DNA of 64,000 nt from CAIWHR01 sp963713275 (GTDB lineage: Bacteria; Pseudomonadota; Gammaproteobacteria; Burkholderiales; Casimicrobiaceae): positions 1-64,000 of the forward strand of contig CAVQLG010000001.1 in NCBI GenBank assembly GCA_963713275.1, in the 5' to 3' direction. Both the position numbers and the translations under genes were made by a program. The notes under the pieces were generated by a model. It saw only the letters and a program-made list of their open reading frames with translations. It was not told the DNA's origin and did not search any database. Shown here piece after piece: positions 1 through 8,523 of this stretch. Numbering within the stretch: position 1 is the first letter of the stretch; the number at the start of each line of letters is the position of its first letter.

Positions 1-296
1 TGTTGAACAGGAATCAGTTACCAATTTCGCCGCAGACTTTTCAGCTTCATCAAAACTATCCCAATCCTTTCAATCCTTCTACCAGAATCCAGTATCAAGT
101 ATCCAACGGATCACAAGTGTCTATAAAAGTTTATGATCTATTGGGTAACCAAGTTGCAACTCTTGTTGATGAATACAAACCTGCAGGACCTTATGAGGTT
201 GATTTTAGGTCGAAAAACTTAGCAAGCGGGATTTATTTCTACAAGTTAATATCCACAAATTTTATAGAAACTAAAAAAATGATACTAATGAAGTGA
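1..296 (+). CDS. C-terminal end of a T9SS-secreted protein (sorting domain), partial
   Basis: The reading frame is open at the left edge (codons in phase with base 3) and stops at 294-296. The visible 97 residues are almost entirely a type IX secretion (Por) type A sorting domain: the hallmark QNYPNPFNPST, then IKVYDLLGNQVATLVD and ASGIYFYKL, ending in KKMILMK. In this family the domain directs export across the outer membrane and is cleaved during surface attachment. The functional part of the protein lies outside the window. Base composition is AT-rich, unlike everything after about 1,300. The domain points to Ignavibacteria, Chlorobi or Bacteroidetes; the YPNPFNP form is especially common in Ignavibacteria. 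Confidence 0.9.
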   Translation, partial: LNRNQLPISPQTFQLHQNYPNPFNPSTRIQYQVSNGSQVSIKVYDLLGNQVATLVDEYKPAGPYEVDFRSKNLASGIYFYKLISTNFIETKKMILMK

Positions 297-330
297 TTTA
301 TTCAGTTGGTATAAAAAAAATATTAATCTA

Positions 331-336
331 AAGGAG
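331..336 (+). promoter_or_regulatory. Shine-Dalgarno site AAGGAG for the BNR-repeat gene
   Basis: A full AAGGAG lies 8 bases before the ATG at 345 and fixes that start. Confidence 0.8.
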
Positions 337-344
337 ATATAAAA

Positions 345-1271
345 ATGATAATTTATTTTCGTTTAATGATATTATGGTTAACCTTAATAGTCTTTGCTCA
401 ACAGATTAAGGCACAATGGGTTCAGGTGCCTATGCCGTTGGTTACGGGTAGAGATTTTGTTACCCTTGGAAGTAACATTATTGCAGGAACGAGTAATGGA
501 GTATTTGTTTCAACTGATAATGGGGCAAATTGGAATTTTTCCAGCAATGGGATGACAGATGTTGGCATTTTCGCCTTAATAACTTCCGGAACAAATCTTT
601 TTGCTGGAGCGTTCACAGGAGTATTTTTCTCTAACGACGGAGGTGCAAATTGGACTGAGCGTAATTCCGGTTTGACAGGGAAGTCGTCATCTGCTTTTAT
701 TGAAAATGGTTCTAATATATATACTGCTCAGGGAGGCACTGTATTTGTCTCCGGAAATAATGGTACTAGCTGGAACCCGTCAGGTAGTGGTTTGCCTTCA
801 CTAACGATAGTGAACGATTTTGATATTTTGGGCTCAGAAATATATGCTGTGACTCAATCTGTTGGTGTATATAAATTCAATGGATCCACTTGGGTATCCA
901 GTGGATTTCCAGCTGCACCTCTTAATGCAATCGGCGTTTCAGGAAGTAACCTTTTCGTTGGGGGCGTGTTCAACGGAGGTATATTTTTCTCACCGGATGG
1001 TGGTGTGAATTGGAATCCAGTAAATAGTGGTTTGACCAATAAGGGTATTCTCTTCCTGGCAGTAAGCGGTTCAAATGTTTTTGCAGGGACAGCTGGTGGG
1101 GACTTTTTCGTTCTACAAAATAATGGACTTACTTGGGTCGACGTCAGTGAGGGGATAGATTCAACTGAAAGAAGTATTAGCAAACTTTCAATAGTTGGTT
1201 CAGATATTTTTGCTGGTACAAGATCTGGCGCTTGGAGAAGACCTCTTTCAGAAATAATTACTGAATATTGA
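345..1271 (+). CDS. Secreted protein with BNR/YCF48-like beta-propeller repeats, truncated at the C-terminus
   Basis: The start is the ATG at 345. Residues 1-23 form a signal peptide (hydrophobic LMILWLTLIVFA, cleavage near IKA-QW). The rest is a series of roughly 45-residue repeats of the type GVFVSTDNGANW, GVFFSNDGGANW, VFVSGNNGTSW and GGIFFSPDGGVNW, each with an Asp-box-like (S/T)xDxGxxW core, typical of sialidase-like or photosystem-stability-factor-like propellers. No catalytic residues can be assigned. In Ignavibacteria such proteins normally continue into a T9SS sorting domain like the one at 1-296. Here the protein stops at SEIITEY, exactly where AT-rich DNA ends, so the C-terminus is probably missing because of the junction. 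Function beyond a secreted or surface propeller is unknown. Confidence 0.75.
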   Translation: MIIYFRLMILWLTLIVFAQQIKAQWVQVPMPLVTGRDFVTLGSNIIAGTSNGVFVSTDNGANWNFSSNGMTDVGIFALITSGTNLFAGAFTGVFFSNDGGANWTERNSGLTGKSSSAFIENGSNIYTAQGGTVFVSGNNGTSWNPSGSGLPSLTIVNDFDILGSEIYAVTQSVGVYKFNGSTWVSSGFPAAPLNAIGVSGSNLFVGGVFNGGIFFSPDGGVNWNPVNSGLTNKGILFLAVSGSNVFAGTAGGDFFVLQNNGLTWVDVSEGIDSTERSISKLSIVGSDIFAGTRSGAWRRPLSEIITEY

Positions 1272-3262
1272 AGCAGAGTCTGAACACTTCGGAAAAAACT
1301 TTTGACGACACCCCTCCGGAGCCCGACATTCTGCCAGTTCCCAGTACTCGTCGCCGCGTCCGCCTCGTTGCGGTCGCCGGCGCCCTCGCGTTGGCCGTCT
1401 GGGCGCTGTTGCGCGCGGCCCTGTGGATCTCGACCGGTCCGGGTCAGGCGGGCTGGGACAACGCGCCGGGGCTGTTCGCCCGGGGCGTGGGCTTCGATCT
1501 CGCCACGCTCGCCTTCGCGCTGGCGCCGTGGCTGCTCGCCTCGGCGCTCCTCCCGGACCGCTGGCGCGGCGCGCGCGTGGTCGTCGCGCTGCGCTGGATC
1601 GTGCTCGGGCTGGTCGTCGCCGCGCTGCTGTTCGGAGCCGTTGCCGAGTTCCTGTTCTGGCAGGAGTTCTCGACCCGCTTCAATTTCATCGCCGTCGACT
1701 ACCTCGTCTACACCCACGAGGTGATCGGCAACATCCGGCAGTCGTATCCGGTGCCGCTGCTCCTCGCCGCGATCGCCGCCGTCGCGCTGGCGACGGTGCT
1801 CGTCCTCGGCCGCGTGCTGCCGCTGGCCGCGACACCGCTGGGCACGCGGCGGCGCCTGCTGCTGGCCGCGCTGGCGGTCGCGCTGCCGGCGGCGAGTCTG
1901 GCCGTGGCCAACGTCGACCGGATGAATGCAAGCGGCAACGCCTACGCCGACGAACTCTCCGGCAACGGGCTGTTCACGTTCGCGGCGGCGTTCCGCCGCA
2001 ACGAGCTCGACTACGACCGCTTCTACCGGACGCTGCCGCAGGAGCGGGCCGACGCGATCCTCACCGGGCTGGGCGTCGAGCGGGAGCCGCTGTCGAAGGC
2101 GTTGAAGCCGGACGAGATCGAAGACCCGGTGGCGCAGGTGGGCCCGTTCACCCGCCGGCCGCGCAACGTGGTGCTGATCTCGGTGGAGAGCCTGTCGGCT
2201 GAGTTCCTGGGCGTCTACGGGAGCGCGGAAGGGCTCACGCCCAACCTTGACCGGCTGGCGGAAGAGGGATTCCTGTTCACGCGATTCTTCGCGACCGGGA
2301 CGCGCACCGTGCGCGGGCTCGAGGCGCTCTCGCTCGGCGTCCCGCCGGTGCCTGGGCAGTCGATCGTCCGCCGACCCGGCAACGAACACCTCGCCACCGT
2401 CGGCGAGTTCCTGGAGCACCAGGGCTACCAGATCAGCTTCCTCTACGGCGGCTACGGCTACTTCGACAACATGAACGCGTACTTCAAGGGCAACGACTAC
2501 GAAATCGTCGACCGCAGCGATTTCCCGTCCGAGTCCGTCGTCTTCGAGAACGTCTGGGGCGTCGCCGACGAGGTCCTGTACGCCAACGCGATCCGCGTGT
2601 TCGACGCCGCCGCCGGCGGCGGCAAGCCGTTCTTCGCGCACATCATGACCACGTCGAACCATCGGCCGTTCACCTATCCGGCCGGGCGCATCGACATCCC
2701 GTCGCCGGGAGGACGCGAAGGCGGGGTCAAGTACACCGACTACGCGATCGGCCGCTTCATCGCCGAGGCGCAGGGCAAGCCCTGGTTCGCCGAAACGCTG
2801 TTCGTGATCACGGCGGACCACTGCGCAGCGGTCGCCGGCAAGACCCGGCTGCCGGTGGGCAGCTACCGCATTCCGCTCATCCTGTACGCACCGGCGCTCG
2901 TGCCGCCGGGCGTCAACGATCGGCTGGCGAGCCAGATCGACATCCCGCCGACGATCCTGGATCTGCTGGGTGCGGCCGGAGACGACCACTTCTTCGGCCA
3001 GGGGCTGTTCGAGGACGCCAAGCTGCCGGCTCGCGCGTTCGTCAGCAACTACCAGGAACTCGGTTACTACAAGGACGGCGTGCTGACGGTGCTGCTGCCC
3101 AAGCGGCGCGTCGAGGCCTTTCGCATCGACCCGCAGTCGTTCAGCGCAACGGCGGTCGAGCCGGACGCGCGCCTCACCGACGAGGCCATCGCGTACTACC
3201 AGACCGCGTCCCGCGCGTTTCGCAGCGGCCGGCTGGGGAGCCCGGATTACGCCCGGCACTGA
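1268..3262 (+). CDS. LTA synthase/phosphoglycerol transferase-type sulfatase-family membrane protein, start uncertain
   Basis: An inner-membrane protein with about five hydrophobic segments in residues 30-210, followed by a periplasmic sulfatase-fold domain (about 300-600). Alkaline-phosphatase-superfamily features are visible: VVLISVESLS (metal ligand Glu307), the nucleophile region ATGTRTVRG (Thr343-Thr347), and VITADHCA in the second half. This family transfers phosphoglycerol-type head groups from lipids to glycans or other lipids, or acts as a phosphatase; the substrate here is not evident. The frame can be opened only from a TTG at 1268, which overlaps the preceding AT-rich gene. Because the first dozen codons straddle the composition break, the true N-terminus is probably missing or replaced. 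Confidence 0.75.
   Translation: MKQSLNTSEKTFDDTPPEPDILPVPSTRRRVRLVAVAGALALAVWALLRAALWISTGPGQAGWDNAPGLFARGVGFDLATLAFALAPWLLASALLPDRWRGARVVVALRWIVLGLVVAALLFGAVAEFLFWQEFSTRFNFIAVDYLVYTHEVIGNIRQSYPVPLLLAAIAAVALATVLVLGRVLPLAATPLGTRRRLLLAALAVALPAASLAVANVDRMNASGNAYADELSGNGLFTFAAAFRRNELDYDRFYRTLPQERADAILTGLGVEREPLSKALKPDEIEDPVAQVGPFTRRPRNVVLISVESLSAEFLGVYGSAEGLTPNLDRLAEEGFLFTRFFATGTRTVRGLEALSLGVPPVPGQSIVRRPGNEHLATVGEFLEHQGYQISFLYGGYGYFDNMNAYFKGNDYEIVDRSDFPSESVVFENVWGVADEVLYANAIRVFDAAAGGGKPFFAHIMTTSNHRPFTYPAGRIDIPSPGGREGGVKYTDYAIGRFIAEAQGKPWFAETLFVITADHCAAVAGKTRLPVGSYRIPLILYAPALVPPGVNDRLASQIDIPPTILDLLGAAGDDHFFGQGLFEDAKLPARAFVSNYQELGYYKDGVLTVLLPKRRVEAFRIDPQSFSATAVEPDARLTDEAIAYYQTASRAFRSGRLGSPDYARH
1272..1310. 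other. Composition breakpoint, probable chimeric assembly junction
   Basis: AT-rich sequence with an Ignavibacteria-like gene ends here and very GC-rich betaproteobacterial sequence begins. The gene on the left lacks its expected C-terminal sorting domain. The gene on the right lacks a convincing start codon and ribosome site. No integrase, insertion sequence, tRNA or terminal repeat is visible at the seam. Confidence 0.7.
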
Positions 3263-3630
3263 CGCCCCGTGCACCCGGTCTGTGCGTGTGGCGCGGCGCG
3301 AGTGCCCGAGGTGCCGCGGCAGCCAGGTCGCAAGCTTGGGAACGGCCGCGGCGACGACGAGCGCGACCCGCATCGCGGCGACCCGTCAGGTGCTTCTGCC
3401 CCACCGTGTTGAACATGGCGGCGGCGAAGATGCGCAGCGGATTCTCCTGGCCTTCGGCGGCGCCGGACGCGAGCGCCGGCTGCGCGCCGGCCCCGCTCAT
3501 CCGCGTGGGATGGACGCTGCGCGCGGTAGACGTGTCGTTGACGATCGGCGAGCCGACGAGGCGGAACTTGAGACCCTTCCTGTCGTCGGGCTTGCGGATC
3601 TCGCGCGCCGCCCAGCCCATACCGCCGTCG
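3263..3630. other. Gap of 368 bases without a supported gene
   Basis: This lies between convergent genes. It has open frames on both strands, as expected at this GC content, but none has family-like sequence or a ribosome site. I see no clear hairpin followed by a T-run. Confidence 0.5.
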
Positions 3631-4419
3631 TCACGGTGCGCGCATCGACTCCACGAGATCCTTGAGATTCTGCGGCACCACGTGGATCGCGCCGCGGCGC
3701 GGAGTGTCGAGGTCCGCGATGAGGAAGAAGGCGATCGACACGATGAGCGGCAGCACCGGCAGCAGCCGGGATTCGAATTGGGGACTGCGCGCGCCGATCC
3801 CAACGAGCATGTTGGCGCAGATCGCGATCAACAGCATCAGCACCCACGCCGCGATCGGTATCCGGTTCCGCCACGCGGATTGCGTGTAGCCCTGCGCGTT
3901 CAGCACGTCGTTGATGCTCGCGACGGCAAGCGCGGCGATCGGTGTCGGCGCGGCGGCCGCCGGCACCCGCACGACGGTCCACATTTCGGCCTGCAGCCGG
4001 GTCGTCCGTGCGTTGACCTGCCGCAGTTCGTCCGGATCCTGCGTCGTGTAGAAGCGCACGCGCTCGCGGGCGTAGTCGCGCAGCAAGCCGCGCAGCTTTG
4101 CCGCATCGGCGGCGGGCAGCAGGTCGGCGCGAGCATACGCGGTGCCGATCGCGTTGGCCTCCTCCTCCTCCAGGTTCTTGCGCAGGTCGTAGCGGGCGAT
4201 CGCCATCGAGAACGTGAAGCCGATGATGAGCCCGAGCAGCGTCAGTGTTGCTCCCTGAACCACGCCGAAATCGTCGTGCGACTCGGCCACCCGGGTCCTG
4301 AGCTTCAAGAAACGCGTCGCGCCGATCCTCGCCGCGAGCCACAGCACGGCAAAGGAGGCGGGAAGGAGCAGCAGTGGGTAGCGAAAGAGCAGAAGCGGGT
4401 CGTCCAGCAGGGGGCTCAT
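3631..4419 (-). CDS. DUF4239-like (bestrophin-like) membrane protein
   Basis: A protein of 262 residues from the ATG at 4419 (MSPLLDDPLLLFRYP); upstream in-frame codons are arginine-rich and unlikely to be translated. There are two hydrophobic segments near the N-terminus (about 8-28 and 55-75) and two near the C-terminus (about 185-205 and 215-235), separated by a long soluble helix-rich loop containing YDLRKNLEEEEANAIGTAY and the RVRFY region. The four-segment layout and the NLxxEANAIGTAY motif match the DUF4239 bestrophin-like family, whose function is unknown (anion channel relatedness has been suggested). No operon partner: the neighbours are convergent or separated. Confidence 0.65.
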   Translation of the reverse strand: MSPLLDDPLLLFRYPLLLLPASFAVLWLAARIGATRFLKLRTRVAESHDDFGVVQGATLTLLGLIIGFTFSMAIARYDLRKNLEEEEANAIGTAYARADLLPAADAAKLRGLLRDYARERVRFYTTQDPDELRQVNARTTRLQAEMWTVVRVPAAAAPTPIAALAVASINDVLNAQGYTQSAWRNRIPIAAWVLMLLIAICANMLVGIGARSPQFESRLLPVLPLIVSIAFFLIADLDTPRRGAIHVVPQNLKDLVESMRAP

Positions 4420-4569
4420 CGTTGCCAACTCCACATGGCGGTGGGTCGAACCAAGGCGGGTCGAGGGACAGCCGCGCAGGGCGGGACGCGCAACGCGTAG
4501 CCCGGGCTCCAATATACCCGTGGCCGGTGGGCGCGCCGGGCGCGCTTCGTGCCCTTCGGGCGCACGCAC

Positions 4570-5688
4570 TCAGCCCAGCGCGCCGCGCGCCGCCACCGCC
4601 CATACGCGCTCCACGATCTCGCCGCGCACGCCGACGATCCAGTCGTGCAGGTTGACCGTCGGGTCGCAGTGGCCTGGAACGAGCCACAGGCGCTCGCCGA
4701 GTTTCGGTGCCGAAGCGGCGCCGGCGACGCCGACGACCCCGTGCTCGTCGGAAGCGTTGACGAAGTCGAGCCCGGCCGCACCGTGGACGAGCGGCGGCCC
4801 GGAATCGAACGCCAGCGACTTCAGGCCCGCGTCGACGACGACCTGCGACGGCACGGCCACGCTCATCACCGTCGCCAGCACGAACAGGCTCTGCTCGAAG
4901 TGGTGCTGGTCGGCGGCCAGCGCGTTGCGGCCGTAATCGGCGTCCATGAACACGTACGAGCCCGGCTGCAGCTCGGTGTAGACGCCGCTGTCGCGCTCTT
5001 CCTGCCAGGTGCCGGTCCCGGCACCGGTGATGACCGCGCAGCGCAGCCCGGCGGCTTCAATGGCCGCCTTGCTGGCCGCGGCGCTGGCGACAGCCCCGGC
5101 GATCGCGTCGCGCCGCGCCGCCGGGGTGCGCAGATGCTGCGCCGCGCCGTGATAGGCGTGAACGCCGCGCAGGGCAAGCCCCGGCGCGGCGGCGATCGCC
5201 GTTGCCAGTCGCGCTGCCGGCTCTCCGGGAGACACGCCGCAGCGGTGGGCGCCGACGTCGACCTCGACCAGCGCGTCGAGCGTCGCGCCGGCGGCTGTCG
5301 CCGCCGCGGAGAGTTCCGCGACCTGGCTCGCGTCGTCGACGAGCACGCCGATCCTCGCCCGGTGCGCGAGCGCCGCGAGTCGCCGCAGCTTGCCGGCGCC
5401 GACGATCTCGTTGGTGACCAGCACGTCCCGGATGCCTGCGGCGACAAACGCCTCGGCCTCGGCGACCTTCTGGCAGCAGATGCCGACCGCACCGCGCTCG
5501 ACCTGCGCGTGCGCGATCTCCGGGCACTTGTGCGCCTTGGCGTGCGGCCGGAGTGCGAGCCCCGAGCCGCGGACGGCGTTGGCCATGAGGTCGAGGTTGC
5601 GCTCGAACGCGTCGAGATCGACCACCAGCGCCGGGGTGTCGATCGCGGCGACGGGGTCTCCGGCTCGCGCCGGCGGCGGGTTTGGCAT
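4570..5688 (-). CDS. PLP-dependent D-threonine aldolase/D-serine dehydratase-like enzyme (DSD1 family)
   Basis: This fold-type III PLP enzyme has 372 residues. Near the N-terminus RPHAKAHKC supplies the likely PLP lysine (Lys51). The barrel continues through VEVDVGAHRCG and VITGAGTGTW. The C-terminal beta domain carries PGHCDPTVNLHD, where His340 and Cys341 are the expected divalent-metal ligands of the D-threonine aldolase/D-serine dehydratase group. Members cleave D-beta-hydroxy-amino acids by retro-aldol reaction or dehydrate D-serine; sequence alone does not distinguish these. It is cytoplasmic and monocistronic in appearance. Confidence 0.85.
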   Translation of the reverse strand: MPNPPPARAGDPVAAIDTPALVVDLDAFERNLDLMANAVRGSGLALRPHAKAHKCPEIAHAQVERGAVGICCQKVAEAEAFVAAGIRDVLVTNEIVGAGKLRRLAALAHRARIGVLVDDASQVAELSAAATAAGATLDALVEVDVGAHRCGVSPGEPAARLATAIAAAPGLALRGVHAYHGAAQHLRTPAARRDAIAGAVASAAASKAAIEAAGLRCAVITGAGTGTWQEERDSGVYTELQPGSYVFMDADYGRNALAADQHHFEQSLFVLATVMSVAVPSQVVVDAGLKSLAFDSGPPLVHGAAGLDFVNASDEHGVVGVAGAASAPKLGERLWLVPGHCDPTVNLHDWIVGVRGEIVERVWAVAARGALG

Positions 5689-5853
5689 GGCGGGGGTCCG
5701 TGGGTGGCGGTTGACGGCGCGTCAGGACGCGCTCGGGGACCGCGCAAGCTTACCGCGAGCCGCCCTGTCCTCCGCAGCCAGCGTCCACGGCGGAGCAGCT
5801 GCCGGCGGCGCCCACGCGCCGGGCGCCCGTTGCCCCGGCGACCCCGGGGCGCG

Positions 5854-6480
5854 CTACGGTCTCGCCGCGACACGCGCGCGCTGGCCGCGCAGCCCATGGA
5901 GAATCCGGAGCGCGAGCAGCACCGCGAGCACGGCGGCGAACAGCATCGGCTGGGTCACGTCCTTCTTCACCAGCCAGCCGTAGTGGACGACGCCGAGAAT
6001 CGCGATCGCGTAGACGAGGTAGTGCAGCCGCTGCCAGGTCTTGCCGCCAAGGCGCCGGATCATCGCGTGCGTCGACGTGGCCGCGAGCGGCACCAGGAGC
6101 AGGAACGCGCTGAAGCCGACGGTGATGAACGGCCGCTTGACGACGTCCTTGACGATTGCAGCCAGGTCGAAGAACTGGTCGAGCCAGAGGTAGGTCACGA
6201 AGTGCAGGCAGGCGTAGAAGAACGCGAACAGGCCGAGCATACGGCGCAGGCGGACGAGCCAGTTCCAGCCGGTCATCCGGCGCAGCGGCGTCACCGCCAG
6301 CGTGATCAGCAGCAGCGACAGCGTCCAGGTGCCCGTCGAGCGGGTGACGAATTCGATCGGATTCACACCCAGGCCGCCGGTGAACGCGGCGACGACGAGA
6401 CGCGCGAGGGGGGCCAGCGCCAGAACGAACAGCGCGGCCTTGATCCGCGCGATCGCCCCGGCCGACGCAACGAAGGCCAA
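5854..6480 (-). CDS. msrQ: MsrQ, heme-binding membrane subunit of the periplasmic methionine sulfoxide reductase
   Basis: This polytopic protein of 208 residues has about six hydrophobic segments and belongs to the ferric-reductase-like transmembrane family. Histidines expected to bind heme lie in segments such as FFYACLHFVTYLW, and a YAIAILGVVHYGW segment follows. MsrQ passes electrons from the quinone pool to MsrP. The frame begins at a TTG at 6480, 12 bases after the msrP stop, which suggests translational coupling; no ATG lies nearby. The length is normal for the family. Confidence 0.9.
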   Translation of the reverse strand: MAFVASAGAIARIKAALFVLALAPLARLVVAAFTGGLGVNPIEFVTRSTGTWTLSLLLITLAVTPLRRMTGWNWLVRLRRMLGLFAFFYACLHFVTYLWLDQFFDLAAIVKDVVKRPFITVGFSAFLLLVPLAATSTHAMIRRLGGKTWQRLHYLVYAIAILGVVHYGWLVKKDVTQPMLFAAVLAVLLALRILHGLRGQRARVAARP

Positions 6481-6492
6481 CCTGCCGCCCGC

Positions 6493-7449
6493 TCAAAAGT
6501 GCTTCTTGAGGTCCATCCCGGCGTACAGCGAAGCCACTTGCTCGCCGTAGCCGTTGAACAGCGTGGTCTTGCGTTTGCTGAACTCGCCGATCCGGCGCTC
6601 GGTCGCCTGCGACCAGCGCGGGTGGTCGACGTCGGGATTGACGTTCGAGTAGAAGCCGTACTCGCGCGGCGCCGCCTTGTTCCACGCGGTGCGCGGCTCC
6701 TTCTCGACGAAGCGGATGCGCACGATCGACTTGCTGCTCTTGAAGCCGTACTTCCACGGCACGACGACGCGCACCGGGGCGCCGCACGGGTTGGGCAGCG
6801 TCTCGCCGTAGAGGCCGACGCACAGCAGCGTCAGCGGATGCATCGCCTCGTCGAGGCGCAGGCCCTCGACATAGGGCCACTCGAGGACGCGCGTGCGCAC
6901 GCCGGGCATCTGCCTGGGATCGGCCAGCGTGTCGTACTCGACGTATTTGGCGTTGCCGGTCGGCTCGACCCGCTTGACGAGCTCGGACAGCGAATAGCCC
7001 ACCCAGGGGATCACCATCGACCAGCCTTCGACGCAGCGCATCCGGTAGACCCGCTCCTCCAGCGGGGCGAGCTTCATGAGCTCGTCGATGTCGAACACCT
7101 TGGGCTTCCTGACCTCGCCTTCGACGGCGACTGTCCACGGCCGCGTGATGAGCGTGTGCGCGTTCTGCGCCGGGTCGGCCTTGTCGGTGCCGAACTCGTA
7201 GAAGTTGTTGTACTCGGTGATCTGCTGCCTGGTGTTCTTCTTCTCGCCCGTCGACAGCGGCGACTCCTTGACGCCGAAGAGTCCCATCGTCGTCGCCTTG
7301 CCCTGCGCCGACGCGGGCAGCGCATCGACGCCGAAGCCGGCGCCAAGCGTCAGCGCGCCGGCGGCCTTGATGAACTCGCGCCGCCGAGCGTACACGGCGG
7401 GGGGAGTGATTTCGGAAGCAACGACGTCGGCAGGGCGACGGATCAGCAT
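6493..7449 (-). CDS. msrP: MsrP, periplasmic molybdopterin methionine sulfoxide reductase
   Basis: This protein has 318 residues from the ATG at 7449. A twin-arginine signal (ARRREFIKAAG, near residues 21-31) exports the folded molybdoenzyme. RMRCVEGWSM contains the molybdenum-ligating Cys139 of the sulfite-oxidase fold, and the C-terminus carries the usual NPCGAPVRVVVPWKYGFK stretch. The enzyme reduces protein-bound methionine sulfoxide in the periplasm, with electrons delivered by MsrQ, encoded 12 bases downstream. An ECF sigma/anti-sigma pair lies directly upstream on the same strand, matching the known pattern in which msrPQ is controlled by an oxidant-responsive ECF factor. Confidence 0.95.
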   Translation of the reverse strand: MLIRRPADVVASEITPPAVYARRREFIKAAGALTLGAGFGVDALPASAQGKATTMGLFGVKESPLSTGEKKNTRQQITEYNNFYEFGTDKADPAQNAHTLITRPWTVAVEGEVRKPKVFDIDELMKLAPLEERVYRMRCVEGWSMVIPWVGYSLSELVKRVEPTGNAKYVEYDTLADPRQMPGVRTRVLEWPYVEGLRLDEAMHPLTLLCVGLYGETLPNPCGAPVRVVVPWKYGFKSSKSIVRIRFVEKEPRTAWNKAAPREYGFYSNVNPDVDHPRWSQATERRIGEFSKRKTTLFNGYGEQVASLYAGMDLKKHF

Positions 7450-7613
7450 GGAGCACTCCGGTTCGGGCGGCATGGCGGCGGGCGCCGTTCGGCGGGCGCC
7501 CGGGCTGGGCGAAGGCGAGAGCTTGCGTCGGAGCGTCCGCCCCGACGCGAGGTCGACGGCGCGTGACCGTGACCGCGACAGCCCGAATGCTTGACCGCGC
7601 GCGGCATCGGTTG

Positions 7614-7618
7614 GTTCC
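7614..7618 (-). promoter_or_regulatory. Candidate ECF -35 element (GGAAC) upstream of msrP
   Basis: On the minus strand CCGGAAC is followed after about 18 bases by GTC. The same CCGGAAC core occurs upstream of the secreted protein that leads this gene set (9623-9627). It lies about 165 bases before msrP, in the space between the anti-sigma gene and msrP. It is a short motif in GC-rich DNA, so support is modest. Confidence 0.3.
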
Positions 7619-7670
7619 GGCGCGCGGCCCCTGCGGCCCCACGCGCGGGGTCGCCCTCCCAAGCGCAGGG

Positions 7671-8507
7671 TCAGCGCGCGGCCGGTGCGTGCTCGATCGC
7701 GGCCAGCGCGGCGAGCTGGCCGTAGACGACCCTGGACAGGGCGAGGAGTTGCGCGCGGTCGAGCCTGCCGGAAAGCGCGTAGCCGCAGTCCTCGTCGACC
7801 CAGTAGAAGACGCCGATGCCGTTCTCGATCGCGTACCGGAACGCCGTGTCGCCGGCGCCGCCAGGCCTGGCACCGACGTGCTTGGTACCCTTGCGCACCT
7901 GCAGCGTCAGTCGCTCCTTGTCCGCGTTCTCGTACATCAGCAGCGCCGTCGGCTTCTCGTTGCCGGCGACAAGGCGACCGCCGACCAGCGCGTAGCCCAG
8001 CGTGTTGAGGTCGGGCGCGTGGACCGAGTGCCCGAGGCGCCGCGTGAGCCAGGTGACGAGGCTCTTCTCCTCGTTCGCCCACACCTCGACCGGGCGGCGC
8101 GCGTCGGCCGCGTAGAGCGCATGCGTGAAGGCGGCCTGCCGGGCGAAGGTCGTCGGCGTCCCGGCATTCTCGATCGACAGGCCCCGCCCCATCCAGCCGA
8201 GGCCCAACCCGAGGACCAGCGTTGCGGCCGCTGCGAACGCCGGCGTCATCCACCGCCGGGAGTGGCCCCGGCCGGAGCGCGAGGGTGCCGCGGCAGCGAG
8301 CAGGCGCTCGGGGATCGGCTCGGCGAGAATCGGGTCGAGCGCGTCGCGCAGGGCGGCGTTGAGACTCCTGAGCGCCGCGACGCGCGCCGCGAGCCCGGGT
8401 TCGCAGGCGAGCGCTTCGTCGACCGCAGCCCTACGGTCGGGCGTGAGCTGCCCGTCCACGTAGGCATGGAGTTCGGCGTCGTCGATCGGCTGGCCAGCGG
8501 GCTTCAC
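7671..8507 (-). CDS. Anti-sigma factor, single-span membrane protein
   Basis: This protein has 278 residues from the GTG at 8507, preceded by GAAGGAG and starting 16 bases after the sigma factor stop. The N-terminus has the pattern DAELHAYVDGQLTPDRRAAVDEAL of the short anti-sigma domain that holds an ECF sigma factor. One transmembrane segment follows near residues 92-108 (TPAFAAAATLVLGLGLGWMG), then a periplasmic domain of about 165 residues with two cysteine-poor lobes. It probably binds the sigma factor encoded upstream and releases it on an envelope signal. It differs from the six-span NrsF anti-sigma factors known to control msrPQ elsewhere. Confidence 0.85.
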   Translation of the reverse strand: MKPAGQPIDDAELHAYVDGQLTPDRRAAVDEALACEPGLAARVAALRSLNAALRDALDPILAEPIPERLLAAAAPSRSGRGHSRRWMTPAFAAAATLVLGLGLGWMGRGLSIENAGTPTTFARQAAFTHALYAADARRPVEVWANEEKSLVTWLTRRLGHSVHAPDLNTLGYALVGGRLVAGNEKPTALLMYENADKERLTLQVRKGTKHVGARPGGAGDTAFRYAIENGIGVFYWVDEDCGYALSGRLDRAQLLALSRVVYGQLAALAAIEHAPAAR

Positions 8508-8523
8508 GGCTCCTTCCTCGAGT

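Noticed and set aside
1268..1310. Horizontal transfer or mobile-element insertion at the composition break
   Set aside because: There are no inverted repeats, target-site duplications, integrase, or tRNA end at the seam, and both flanking genes are cut; an assembly chimera explains it better.
854..3373. Long minus-strand open frame opposite the sulfatase gene
   Set aside because: It crosses the composition junction, is rich in Arg, Asp, Val and His, shows no family motif, and is the usual antisense shadow of a GC-rich gene with strong third-position GC.
3174..3803. Minus-strand open frame over the gap after the sulfatase
   Set aside because: It overlaps two real genes and reads as proline/arginine-rich sequence without recognisable domains.
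4549..7566. Plus-strand open frame of about 1,000 codons opposite several minus-strand genes
   Set aside because: It spans at least three well-supported genes on the other strand and has low-complexity Arg/Ala/Gly/Asp composition; it is a shadow.
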